NCBI GenBank assembly: GCA_002803225.1
Contig: NXFV01000296.1
Location: forward strand, 1-47,903
Reading direction: 5' to 3'
Source: Gamarada debralockiae
Taxonomy: Eukaryota > Ascomycota > Leotiomycetes > Helotiales > Hyphodiscaceae
DNA: 47,903 bases
Below, piece after piece: positions 1 to 9,984 of the stretch. The notes beneath the pieces are model-generated. The model made no database searches. It was not told the origin of the DNA and saw only the letters and a list, made by a program, of their open reading frames with translations. The position numbers were made by a program, and so were the translations under genes. Position 1 is the first letter of the stretch. Every line of letters starts with the position of its first letter.

Positions 1-547
1 AGCACGTGATATCCAGCTAAGCGATCAACGTGACCGATTTCCCTACTATAGTATAAGTGAGTACATTGTTTTGTTCTTTTCTTTGGTCATTACTAACCTC
101 TAGAGCACTCGTGATAATCACGTGTTAGTCTATTTGTCTCAAGAAAAACCTTAAACTTATATTTTATCTTGGCCTGAGGTTTACCTAGGGCCATTAACTA
201 GAAATTGCTTTGTAGAATTGCCTGGGAGCCTGATCAATGAGGCAGAAGTGATTTGTCCGGCAGAAATCGTTTTTTGGAAAAATGTTAGTATGACCCGCCA
301 TAGCGGAAGCGGCCGCGTCGATCTCTACCCCTCCCTTCGTGTTTCAAACTTCGTGTTTTTGTCGATCGCCAACACACCACCTTCCTAGAATCGACTTCGC
401 CTCTGTTTGCTCCGTCATTTTGATCGTTCCAGCTTCCGCATTCAAGTATGGCTTCTCATCCTTCCTCGTAACTCATCTTCTTCATTCTCAATTTTCTCCT
501 CGTTTCTAAGTCGGAATAATTGTATCATCTAAGTGGATAACGTCAAG
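1..547. other. Intergenic / upstream region
   Basis: No open reading frame with coding character was found. The stretch contains two CACGTG-type palindromes (near 3-8 and near 119-124) and a pyrimidine-rich run from about 320 to 510 that would suit the promoter and 5' UTR of the gene starting at 548. Nothing else can be supported here. Confidence 0.5.
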
Positions 548-1240
548 ATGACAACCCCCGGCGTCCCAACCACAACTTCACACATGATCGTCTCCCTGGG
601 TCCTCCCCGCCCTTTATCAACAGTATCATGCACCAATACCATTAATTCATCGGAGTATGGATATGGGTGTGTTTCATCCCCCACATGCGCTGCTCCCATG
701 GTTTTAAGCACAGACACTACCACGGATTTATATGGCGTCCAACTCCTCATCTGTGTTTCTACAACACCTGGATCTGTTCAACCTGGAGGCCCAATATCTA
801 CAGCCTCTCCATCAGTGACAAGTTCAATCAATCCAGGCGGTCCAATGTCTTCTGCTACAACCACAATCTCGAGTGCGAGCGTCAACCCGGGCGGCCCAAT
901 GTCCTCGGCCACCTCGCCTTTGAGTACCTCGTCGGTCCAACCTGGCGGCCTGCTTTCTTCTACGATTGCGAGCTCCAGTATTTCTCCCTCGGGAATCGCT
1001 TCTGCATCTCTCCAGCACACTTCGCTGACCGGGTCGTTGTCAACAGTTTCGGGTTCGGGCACAACGACGGGCACAAGAACCAGCACGAGTACTTCGAGCT
1101 CGAGCTCGTCTTTGTCGACTGTGAGTGCTAGTGGAACTGTTGGAATGCACGCTGGTCTTGGAGAAGGGTCGTTGATGGGTGTTGTGATGTTGTGTTGGAT
1201 GGGAGTTTGGGGTTGGAGGACTTTGCGAGGCCGTCTCTGA
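548..1240 (+). CDS. Ser/Thr-rich repeat protein with hydrophobic C-terminal tail
   Basis: An intron-free frame of 230 codons. I chose the ATG at 548 because it sits in a CAAGATG context; the frame is open slightly further upstream but has no earlier ATG. The middle carries four imperfect repeats of about 20 residues built around the core PGGP/PGGL (around residues 80-150: QPGGPIS, NPGGPMSSAT, NPGGPMSSAT, QPGGLLSS). A low-complexity Ser/Thr tract follows. The last 30 residues hold one hydrophobic stretch (LMGVVMLCWMGVWGW) followed by basic residues, so a C-terminal membrane anchor is likely. Such Ser/Thr-rich, probably O-glycosylated proteins are common on fungal surfaces, but no clear N-terminal signal peptide is visible, which is odd for a wall protein. 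An upstream exon carrying the signal could be missing from this model. Function unknown. Confidence 0.6.
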   Translation: MTTPGVPTTTSHMIVSLGPPRPLSTVSCTNTINSSEYGYGCVSSPTCAAPMVLSTDTTTDLYGVQLLICVSTTPGSVQPGGPISTASPSVTSSINPGGPMSSATTTISSASVNPGGPMSSATSPLSTSSVQPGGLLSSTIASSSISPSGIASASLQHTSLTGSLSTVSGSGTTTGTRTSTSTSSSSSSLSTVSASGTVGMHAGLGEGSLMGVVMLCWMGVWGWRTLRGRL

Positions 1241-1725
1241 ATGGCCTCGCGCTATGGAGTTCAGGGAAGGCACTTCATTCCCTCCTCTTCCAGGATTGAG
1301 GTGTGAACTACGATGGGTTATTGAGTAAGGATATTAATGCGGGTGTGCGGTTCATTTGGGAAGATTGATGTGGCGCTAGGTTACGGTTACTTACATCGGC
1401 GTTCGAGGATTGAGGAAATTTATGGAAAGCCTGGTGAACTCGCGCGAGCAAGTTTAGCTCTGCACTTCCATAAGGTATCCAAAGACGCTCGCAATTATTT
1501 GAACAGCATTAAGTATATGAACTCGTTCATCCTCCTTCTCCAGCCCAGCTAATCTGCAATCGCTTGAAGACACTTTGTAAAGTCTGGTCATCTCAGAACT
1601 TCAGCCACAACGACACGCATTCCCACTGAAGATCCTTCTTAATCCCTTCCCATCTTCCGTCTTCGAACCAAACACAGCGCTTCATCGTGATTAACCCCTT
1701 CAGACCAAGGTAAATCGACGACAAA
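1241..1725. other. Intergenic region
   Basis: Frames here are short and lack coding character. The last 40 bases before 1726 lead to a CAAAATG start context. Nothing else is supported. Confidence 0.4.
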
Positions 1726-1779
1726 ATGTCGGGCGGCGGCAGGGCATCATCGGAGCGGGTAGCAGACGCTCTCCAGCCA
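1726..1779 (+). pseudogene. Orphan first exon, possibly of a disrupted gene
   Basis: An ATG in a strong context (ACAAAATG) opens 18 codons (MSGGGRASSERVADALQP) that end exactly at a good donor (CCA|GTATGT). I could not find a convincing second exon. About 180 bp downstream lies copy 1 of a dispersed repeat, so the rest of the gene may have been displaced or lost. It may also be chance. No family is recognised. Confidence 0.2.
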
Positions 1780-1958
1780 GTATGTCCCCATCACATATAT
1801 TAACACAGATGTCGTCCAAGTATTCCATCGTCACAGTTACCCTCCATATATCCTCCCAGCTTGTCTATTTGTTTGAAATTCTTTTTTGAATCTCTTTCTG
1901 TGGGTGAAAGTGGGCGAGTTGTATCTTTCAAGCGATGTTAATCGGACGGACATTGTGT

Positions 1959-2108
1959 GGGTTGGAATTGCCTAATCTAGAACAGTCTGTATTTTCCCCT
2001 CTTTTGTGATATAAGAGAGCTCCTTCCCTCCTTGTATTTCAGCTCCTTAGATATCAGCTGGGTCTAGAAATGCCACTATATTTCGCCCAAAATCAGCTTC
2101 AACTGACA
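1959..2108 (+). repeat. Dispersed repeat, copy 1 (solo-LTR-like)
   Basis: About 150 bp that recurs at 38063-38215 and 46027-46181 in the same orientation. Shared landmarks in order are GGTTGGAATTGCCTAAT at the left, a GATATAAGAGAGCTC TATA-like block, CTTGTATTTCAGCTCCTTAG, ATGCCACTATATTTCGC and CAACTGACA at the right. There is no coding capacity. Size, internal TATA-like motif and lack of long inverted ends suggest a solo long terminal repeat, though a MITE is not excluded. This copy is the most diverged at its left edge. Confidence 0.75.
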
Positions 2109-3699
2109 TATTGGTTCTGAATTTCTCTGGAGCGAGAGAGAAAAATCTCCGGCTGCTTGAGGCCAACGAAGCAGAATATGAGCGAGGAGAAACGGATCTC
2201 GATTTGCCTCGGAATATCTGCACACGATATTAGCTCAGCAACTCACGACTGAAACGTATATTGATTCTCACATCTTCCGGCAACTCAAAAGCAACGGCAA
2301 AAAGTGGTTCCATCTCCAGTTCCGAATTCTTTTCCTCTGATCAAGAACAGAGCACCCCCAACGTTCATGCTGCCATGAGCTCCTAGCCCAGTGCTTATCC
2401 ACCTCATCAGCATCGCGGGGCCTCGCAGCACGCCTCACGTTTTATTTCCCAAGGCTTTCCCACGCCCCCTCGCGAAAGGATAGGCACTGTATCACCCTGG
2501 GATAGAAAGATTTTTTCCTAGATTACAGGTCGGATCTCGAAAGATAGTTTGATCGGGCTGCTTTGTAGCGGACGATTTTACGTTACTGGACGGTACACTG
2601 CTGTCGGGGGCTGCTGTGTTTGGAAAGGAGGGTTAACATTATTGATTCTTGAAATTTCGAGAATTCAGAGCCCGTGGTAAAAAAATTTGGGATTTAGTAC
2701 CGGAAGAGATGAGCAGTGGTAGAGCTGTCTTTGGTTGGAAGCTTCTGCCTGATCTTGGTTCTTGGGACATAGATCCATGAATATGAAGGCAATTGGAACA
2801 AGGTTTTTGATGCTGTAACAGATTCTCTGTATAACAGATAGCAAGAGGACCTCTGCATTTGTCCTGTAGATTTCTTGGGATAGAATTTGTTGGTCAACCA
2901 CGTATGAAGGAGGCTGAGCGGTTGCCCTGCCCTATATTGGTTGTCTAGTGACAGCACAACCGCTAAATGCCATTACATGTATTAGTCATATCTAGGGAAT
3001 CACACACTGCTTTCAATTTAAGAGCAAAAATAACTCGAAGCCTCTAAAAACAATGTACTTCGAAGCAGGCAGTCTGAGGTGCAGGACGTGCTAAGCGGTG
3101 AATATTGAGTGACGTTATATCGGGTTCGGATTTTGGGAAGAAAAGGGGGATCCACCTCGTTCTCCTGTGAAAGGGCTAAATTCTAAATTAAAATACCGTT
3201 TTGCACTGAACTTTTCAGTCTAAAATTCGATATTTTAATAGCTGCTCACTGAATGAGCATTTCAGAATCAAGATTGCCCCACCAGCTGAGGGGAAACTGC
3301 CTCAACCGGAGGTGGTCCAGGCTGGGCATGGCTGAAAGCAATAATAACCCCCCTAAAGAGTAGGGAGCCTATCTCATTCCGGAGACCAGATTATCTTTCG
3401 TCTTGCTTCTATACAGTAGTATTGATATACGGCAAAGACGGCATCGAAGTGGAGCTTTGTCTCTATTCTTGAAACTGTGAACCCCTGTTCACCGCCTTTC
3501 GTCTGGGGTTTCGCGTGGTAGAATAGCTGAGCCCCCTGAGAATGCGTTGCATCGATTTTAAATGCTTATCATACAGAACATTTTTACTTGCCATCATTAA
3601 GTCCTCGTACTTTAAATACTTCTCTGCCCTTCATGTCGAGTCGTTTCCTTCAAACTGCAGTTCTTTTGCTTTGCCAATTCATCCCATCGTGCGCCGAAA
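2109..3699. other. Long intergenic stretch
   Basis: Short frames on both strands (for example minus-strand frames around 2665-2957) lack recognisable motifs or splice-joined extensions. I see no RNA gene or structured repeat. The last ~250 bp would be the upstream region of the dehydrogenase pseudogene at 3700. Confidence 0.4.
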
Positions 3700-4708
3700 A
3701 TGGCTTCACTTGAGGCCGCAAATTGTTCAATGTTGGTGGATTGGTTGCTGTCATTACTGGAGGCGGTACTGGTAAGTTCATCGAACTCAAAAGAATACCC
3801 TCAATTCACAAGTTAAACTCCACAGCTGACACTCGCAGGTATCGGCCTCATGATGGCAAGGCTCTCGCACACAACGGAGCAAAAGTATACATCATTGGAC
3901 GTAGGATGGAGGTTCTTGAGAAAGCTGCTTTGCAGTCCGTAAGTCACCGCAGCAACGTCGTCCAATTGTTTGAAAGTGCTGACTTCTTGTTCAGAAGAAT
4001 GGAAACATAATTCCTCTTCAAGGAGACGTGACAAAGGAGGATTGGCACGCATCGTTGACACCATCACAGCTTCTGACGGATATATCAACGTTCTCATCGC
4101 AAACTCAGGTGTTGAAGGCTTGAAGTAGAACCCATCAGTCTCCGAACTTCGCGAGCATTTCTGGAAGACAAGCTTCGAAGAATTCGTCAACACGTACGCG
4201 GTCAATACTTCCGCAGTGTTCTTTGCAGTGATATCATTTACCAATCTTCTTGAAGCTGGGAATAAGAAACGAAATGTCGAGCACAAAAGTCAAATCATCC
4301 CAACAACCAGCATCAGTGCTTACAATCGCTTTGCGATGGCGGGGTATGCTTACAGCACGAGCAAAGCCAGCTCATGCACATGATGAAGCAATTTGCGACA
4401 GCATTTGCGCCTTATAAAATTAGAAGCAATGTGATTGCGCCTGGATGTAAGTCACCATTCTTGATATAGAAGATTTGGGGAAATGACCCCTCGTAGTGTT
4501 CCCCAGCGAGCTGGCAGAAGGCCCAATCGCGAAACTCTCCTCAGAAGATGGGAATCCGGCATCTATTATTCCGCTGAGAAGGCCAGGAACAATACAGGAT
4601 ATGGCTGGGGCTATTTTGTATTTGACATCGAAGGCAGGCGCTTATCTCAACGGAAACGTGCTAATTACCGATGGTGGACGATTGAGCGTCGTCCCCTCCA
4701 CATACTAA
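3700..4708 (+). pseudogene. Short-chain dehydrogenase/reductase (SDR) pseudogene
   Basis: Classical SDR landmarks are present in order but in different frames: the cofactor-binding glycine motif (VAVITGGGTG, then IGL after an intron), the second strand (GAKVYIIGRR), the NAG-like element (ANSG), the catalytic YxxxK region (YAYSTSK) and the C-terminal NVLITDGG. Introns with proper GT/AG ends occur at about 3772-3838, 3939-3994 and 4447-4495. The frame is broken near 3724, 3858, 4041 and 4363, each consistent with a single base gained or lost, and an in-frame TAG occurs near 4126 (after EGLK). Five defects make this a decayed NAD(P)-dependent oxidoreductase. The C-terminal exon (from 4496) is still open to its natural stop. 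Assembly error could explain single indels but not the TAG. Confidence 0.85.
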
Positions 4709-5441
4709 GGAGATCCACCTGTAAATGAACAGTCAGCACTTTGTTAAATAATTTGTAGAAATTTAGTAATCTTCCAAATTCCTCGCGGCCCATCGAATGA
4801 GCACGAAATCTGAAGTTCCCAGAGTGAAGCGATTCACATCTTCACATGCCCGTTGAGGATCTGCGCACAAGCCGCGGCAGACAGGGATTCTACCCCACAG
4901 CCCTCCCCTCATTCCCCAATCAAACCTTGCCTGTTCCTTGCAGTAAGCTTAATCCCACCATTATTTTCCCCGGATTCACATCTCTTTCGGGGCTGTCTCC
5001 GGATGACAACGCTTCTTCTACTCTGCAAAATCCCCAATACCCTTGAGTGCCGCCAGGTCCTTCCAGGAAATGATCTCAACGTGCAGCCAAGGCGCCCAAT
5101 CGGATGTTCGTTTTGTTTTCGACGACGGTAGGACTGGCGAGCACATGCTTGGATCCCGAGGTTTTGATCTCGGAGGTGACACGAGGAAAAGCTGATCATT
5201 GAGATGTTGGTGATGCGGGGTTGGACAAGCTGTCCAGTTCCACGAATGGAACGGCAGGGCGATATTGAGGTTATTCCAATCTCAGAAAAACGTCCGGCTG
5301 CCTGGTGAATAAATAGAAGACCATAATACCCAAGCTACACGCTCGATTGAAAGTAACTTACTGCATCTCATTCACTCCATCAGTCTCACTGACTCGCTTC
5401 CAAGTTTCGTCTCCAAAGCTTTATATCTCAATTGCATCAAG
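4709..5441. other. Intergenic region with promoter of the HsbA-like gene
   Basis: No supported gene. An AATAAATA box at about 5308-5315, some 130 bp before the next start codon, is the best TATA-like candidate. The rest has no clear structure. Confidence 0.35.
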
Positions 5442-6120
5442 ATGTTGCTCAACCTCTTCCCTCTCGCACTCCTCGCATCAACTGTCCTCGCAGACGGCGC
5501 CGCGATTGTAGCCGCAATGGGAAAGATCGCCAATGACACGCTCGAGCTCCAGAGCACCGTGGGAGGTTGGGATGGGGACTTGCTAGGCCTTCTTCCAATC
5601 GTGACCATCTCTACCAAGCTCCTCGAAGATATTAATTCCGGCACGCAAACCGCACAGTCGTCTGCCAATCTCACACTTCTCGAAGTGATCGGTATCGTTG
5701 GACCAACGCAGTCTCTCGTGAGCGACGTCCAATCCGCCCTTGCGACAGTAATTGGTGCGAAGGAGAAGTTCGCAAGGCTTTTCGTGGCTCCGATTATCAA
5801 GATCGATTTGGAACTAGAGAAAAGTGCGACAGATAAGTTTTCTGCAGGTAAGTAATTCTCGGAGCAATTCATTCCTATTCTTGCTGGGTACCTCATTTCT
5901 GCACCTGAAGTCCACGTCAAAAGGAAGTCTTTGGAGCTCAAACAAATTGGAACTTCACTTCGGCTCTTCTTTTCTTCTGTTGAGAGTAAATGCTAACTTG
6001 CATCTTCCAGCTGTCATTAGCAAGGTCCCTGCTGCCTATCAGGCTTTGGCGGCGAGCCTCACCGCCCCGGTTGATGTGGCTTTTGAGTATGCGATCGGGA
6101 ATTTTACGGGGCTTTTGTGA
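5442..6120 (+). CDS. HsbA-like cell-wall / hydrophobic-surface-binding protein
   Basis: Two exons (5442-5847 and 6011-6120) joined across a 163-bp intron (GTAAGT...TTCCAG) in matching phase give about 171 residues. The N-terminus is a signal peptide (MLLNLFPLALLASTVLADG). The mature part is a helical, Ala/Leu/Ile-rich single domain without cysteines, with repeated amphipathic segments such as NDTLELQSTV and LLEVIGIVGPTQSLVSD. This matches the fungal hydrophobic-surface-binding protein A / cell-wall galactomannoprotein family in length and layout. Members are secreted and bind hydrophobic surfaces or the cell wall. The ATG lies in a CATCAAGATG context. Two N-glycosylation sequons (NDT, NLT) lie in exon 1 and one (NFT) near the end. 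The family assignment rests on pattern recognition. Confidence 0.75.
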
Positions 6121-6460
6121 AAGATGGGAATAAGGGAGAACCTGTAAATATTTAGGTTAATGACTGTGTGACTCCTCGAACGCAAAAAAGAAAAGAAAAA
6201 AAACAATAACCGTAATTTGCAATGAACGTTACACTTACAAGCCTTTGTTCAATGGGTCTGTCCTTCAAGGCGAGTCGCTTCATGGAGAGCTGGGAACTAA
6301 AGTTTTTGCCGTTCGTATGCGGAATTTTTTAACTTGGTGAGGATAATTGGCGGCAAAGACATATCTTACTCTGACTGGCCATTTCACGCTGCCTTCTATG
6401 TTACAGTAAGCGACATTCAAATAGGGGGGTTTCAGGAGAGGCAAGAACGCCAACTCAGCC
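6121..6460. other. Intergenic region left of the MITE
   Basis: Contains the 3' flank of the HsbA-like gene, with an A-rich run at about 6184-6207 that may lie near the polyadenylation region. No gene is supported. Confidence 0.35.
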
Positions 6461-6590
6461 TACTACCTATCAGGCCGAAAAGCTGTAGCGAGTCAAGGGT
6501 GTGAAAGGGTGACTTTGTTTACAGTATGGTCTGTGCCAGCCTGGAACCCCCCCCCCGTTTCGCTACAACTTTTCGGCCTGATAGGTAGTA
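6461..6590. mobile_element. MITE with 31-bp terminal inverted repeats and TA ends
   Basis: Bases 6461-6491 and 6560-6590 are inverted repeats matching at 30 of 31 positions (outer end TACTACCTATCAGGCCGAAA). The homology stops sharply on both outer sides, and the outermost bases are TA on the left and TA on the right, as expected for a TA target duplication. The 68-bp interior has no coding capacity and includes a run of about ten C residues. Size, long perfect ends and TA flanks fit a non-autonomous Tc1/mariner (Fot1/pogo-like) element. A recent insertion or a maintained hairpin would explain the near-identity of the arms. Confidence 0.85.
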
Positions 6591-7433
6591 ACTGTGGCAG
6601 TGTTGGAAAATTCTGCTCGCTGGTCCAAGCTCAACAAACTTTCATGCAAGAACGACCGTGACATTCATGGCATGAGGTAAATTAACGTAAAACTCTTCGT
6701 TTTGTTCCGAGTCAATTGAGTCGGGTCATCTTTATTTCAACTCCGGCCCGCCTGGAAGAAGAAGCTGGTATTCGGCACTGCCGAAGTCTTCCATCTCAGC
6801 TCCAGATCCCCACTTTGAAATGAATTCGGTTTAAGATTTCGATTCTCAGCCTTTCAGAAAGCATCCCCACTTTAACACTCGCCTTTTGCAAGTTTTATAA
6901 CATCTGTCCGGCCATCACTTAGGCGACGTTTCTCGTCGTAAGAAGACAAAGTTTGCTTTCTGGACCAACTGAAACTTCGAAGGACCTCAATATCGATTGT
7001 GAAGTCATGCCAAGGCAAGATTGGAAGAGGGATCAAAAACTCACCGCCGAGCTGGGTTTTGGTGTACACTAAGGGGTTGGCTATTCCCAATGGATCCGGA
7101 GCCGGGCACGTCAGCCTATGCCCACATCAATGCCAAGAATTCTCCATGAGAAGCCTCTGATAATAAATCGCCATGATTGGCACAACAGCTTATCCCTATC
7201 CATGTTTCTTCAGCTGTCCGAGGCGCGTGCGTGTCACCGTATGAACTACAGAGCATCCAGACAGTGTGTAAGGATGACGATCTTGTTGATATCTCCTATT
7301 CGTCAGGTGATCATCTGAGTTGGTGAATCCAACTAGGTCGATCTTGTCTATGGCTATGGAGACGTTCTTTCACAGAGACTTTTCTATCTTCAACTCATCA
7401 AAATTCCGCCGCTCACTGCCACTGTATCCAAAA
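6591..7433. other. Intergenic region
   Basis: No recognisable gene. Frames here are short and without motifs. The 3' part is upstream sequence of the membrane protein starting at 7434. Confidence 0.35.
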
Positions 7434-8171
7434 ATGCATTCGAAATCGCTCGCCCTTTCCTCATATTTGGTCCTATTTCTCGTAGGAGCATCTGTCGGAA
7501 GACCTCTGTATACTCCTCTTAACGCCTGCGAATCTTACGCCGAATATTTTAGTGCATTCTCCTGTTATGACTTGACTGATTCTCAACCCGAAAACATCCA
7601 TTCCACACATCACCCACTTTCGCAACAAGACCTTCAACGAATATTCGAAAGTTTCTCGGGGTCGTGTTCTAGAAAAGGTCATGAATTCGCCGGCTCCCCA
7701 GTTATGACATCCAGCTCAAGAATCATCGACATTGAGGCTCCATTGTCGACTTCCTATCTCATGTCGAGAGCAGCAGCTGGAACATCTGAAGATTTTATCC
7801 TTCCCAGAGAACCTAGTCAAGAATCGCGTCTTACGCCAACAGAGTTCTCTGCTATCAACGCAGAGACTCAGGAGGCTCAATATCTTCTATGTTTGCGGGA
7901 AACTAGTGGAAGCTCTGTCGTGCATCTAGACGGGGTATACTGGGACCAAGATCATGGCATGAATGTGGTGATTGGAATTGTGGTATTGTTCTTGGCTATC
8001 GTTTTAGTTGCGGAAACAGCAGAGACCATGCTCAACCTGTCAGTACCATCTTCACCCTCAAATATGGATTACAATCTCACTTGTAACTGGTTTCTTGATG
8101 TTAACACTCCTGGTAGGATCAAGTTGACAAGACCCATGGGCTCAATTCGCCTTGAAAACGACGAAAAATGA
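7434..8171 (+). CDS. Hypothetical secreted-type single-pass membrane protein
   Basis: An intron-free frame of 245 codons. I chose the ATG at 7434 because it directly precedes a clear signal peptide (MHSKSLALSSYLVLFLVGAS). The frame is open upstream and an earlier ATG at about 7350 exists but would bury the signal sequence. A single strongly hydrophobic segment (VVIGIVVLFLAIVLVAE) lies at about residues 176-193. The predicted ectodomain of about 155 residues has several cysteines and no recognised domain. A roughly 50-residue tail contains NLS and NLT sequons, so the topology could also be inverted. No family recognised. The next gene downstream is also a membrane protein on the same strand, but 850 bp separates them. 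Confidence 0.55.
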   Translation: MHSKSLALSSYLVLFLVGASVGRPLYTPLNACESYAEYFSAFSCYDLTDSQPENIHSTHHPLSQQDLQRIFESFSGSCSRKGHEFAGSPVMTSSSRIIDIEAPLSTSYLMSRAAAGTSEDFILPREPSQESRLTPTEFSAINAETQEAQYLLCLRETSGSSVVHLDGVYWDQDHGMNVVIGIVVLFLAIVLVAETAETMLNLSVPSSPSNMDYNLTCNWFLDVNTPGRIKLTRPMGSIRLENDEK

Positions 8172-9026
8172 TGATGGGAGGAGTAAAAATGGATAGCTCT
8201 ATTACTGCCGCGGCACGGCTAAGAAGAGAGTGGGATATATTCTGAAGTCTGTAGATATGTATTTGAAATTTATTGGGGATTTGGAAGCTTGAGTTTGCAA
8301 AAATACTGTACTCGAGGTCAACTCTTCTGGAGCTCTGTGCTGTATGGGTGTACTAAGAGAGTACTATCGAAGAGATGAAAGCTACATAAATCACCGTACG
8401 TTCATTAAGTTCAAGATATACAGAGATTTTGACAGAATCTCCATCTTTTGTGGAAGTACCAGCCTGAAAAGTTCATCAGTTCCCCAAATGGAACCGTGAC
8501 TGTTTCTCGGAAGAGAATTTCCATGTGACAGGACAAAGCATCCCACGGTCACGATGACTTGCGATAATTCTGTTTAGGCAACCATGCTACTGATACAACT
8601 GCACAATACGGATTTGTGGGTTTCCTCTTTGGTGTCCTTACGGAGGGTCGGCCTCCATCGGAGGGAGACTGCGACTGCGCCTTCGCCTCGCTCATTTCGT
8701 GTTGCCCTTTCTGTCTCCAGTGCCCGTCCGAAGAATTTTCCGGTATTGAAACGAACAGCATTTTCTCCAGATTCGATTGCTCCTGGTGGCTTAGCAGTCT
8801 GCACTGTTGCGGAATATCTCAAAGCGAAATGAGTAACAACCTGCCTCGACCCCGACCAGGCTGCGGTATGGAAACACTTGCCATAATTTATTAACTTCAA
8901 TGTCCTCTTCTATTGAACTATTTTTCATCTTGAAATCGGCTTATAAAATTTTGATCATTGCCTTCTCTACTCATCAAACCGTTCGTTCATTCATTTTCGA
9001 TCTTTCCCTTCCGAATTAACTTCAAG
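8172..9026. other. Intergenic region
   Basis: Overlapping frames on both strands between 8549 and 8900 cover the same 330 bp but have no recognisable motif, signal sequence or splice extension, so no gene is called. The last 100 bp are pyrimidine-rich and lead to an AACTTCAAGATG start context. Confidence 0.35.
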
Positions 9027-9984
9027 ATGACTCCCCATTGGCATGGCGACGAACATGTCCGACAATTTCCTCATGAGAGCATCTCGAAGATCGCTCCATT
9101 CTCCGGTCTGATTCTGTCAGTCATCATGGTAGTCTACGCTCTCCTCCGGCTCTACGTTTTCGAAAGTGGCTTGTTGAAAAAGTTATATGGAGAAACCTAC
9201 ACAAGACTCAGCGAAATCAACCGTAAAGGCTTTCTCAATCACCACATCGCTGGCATAACAAAGATCATCATCCTCATACTGGCCGCATATCCTTTCATAT
9301 GCGTTGCTTTCGAAAAATCAAGCTACCACACACCTTTCGCACCTGGAAGTCCCGTCAAAATGGGCGATATCCTCATTATCGTTGCGCAGATGCTTATTGG
9401 GATGTATATCTTTGAGCTCATATACCGGACCAAAATCTCACCTGTGAGCGTGCTGCATCACGTTGGAACAGTAGCTATCGGACAGGCAGCAATTGCAATC
9501 AACCTGAACTTAGCTCGTGAAAAAGACGGGAGCATTGAGTTCTTGCTCTGCCTAGTATGGGGTAAGCTCATCCTCCTCGACATCACCAGTCTAGCCAGAC
9601 CTTTTCATGCTAATTTTTATACGTCTAGGTGCATTTGATACTGTCGCAGAATTATTCCCTCATGTCGCAATCGTTCTCTACAGGATATATCCAACTTCGC
9701 ACTCCTTCCTTGCCAAAGTCTTTCGCCTGGCATGTATCTCGACACTGGCGGGCACCATCTGCGAGACTATAGTTGTCATGTACCTCTTTGGATCACTTTG
9801 GGACAGATGGCAGATCGCATTTAAGATCGTTACGCCATTGCTGCATATTGCGTTCTCAGCCGCACAGCTTCATGGGACTTGGGTTTTCTACAAAATGTGG
9901 CAGAAGGAGAAGCGACTTCTCTATCAAGAGAAAAATCGCTCTGCACAAGATGAGAGAAGAGAGGGAGAGGTGACAGCGGATTGA
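9027..9984 (+). CDS. Multi-pass membrane protein, TLC-domain-like
   Basis: Two exons (9027-9561, 9629-9984) joined across a 67-bp intron with matching phase give 296 residues. There are six or seven hydrophobic segments, including SGLILSVIMVVYALLRLY, IIILILAAYPFICVAF, MLIGMYIFELIY, FRLACISTLAGTI and VTPLLHIAFSAAQLHG. A central histidine pair in SPVSVLHHVGTVAIGQ precedes a long helix, as in TRAM/LAG1/CLN8 (TLC) proteins, whose conserved histidines lie in the membrane. TLC proteins act in ceramide synthesis or lipid sensing at the ER. This copy is short and lacks the full Lag1 motif, so ceramide synthase itself is unlikely. The C-terminus is charged (KEKRLLYQEKNRS). The family call is moderate; the gene structure is strong. 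Confidence 0.65.

Noticed and set aside
2665..2957. Two minus-strand frames of about 80 codons
   Set aside because: No recognised motif and no start context or neighbouring exons.
8549..8900. Overlapping open frames on both strands
   Set aside because: No signal peptide, domain or splice extension; the two strands compete for the same DNA and neither looks coding.
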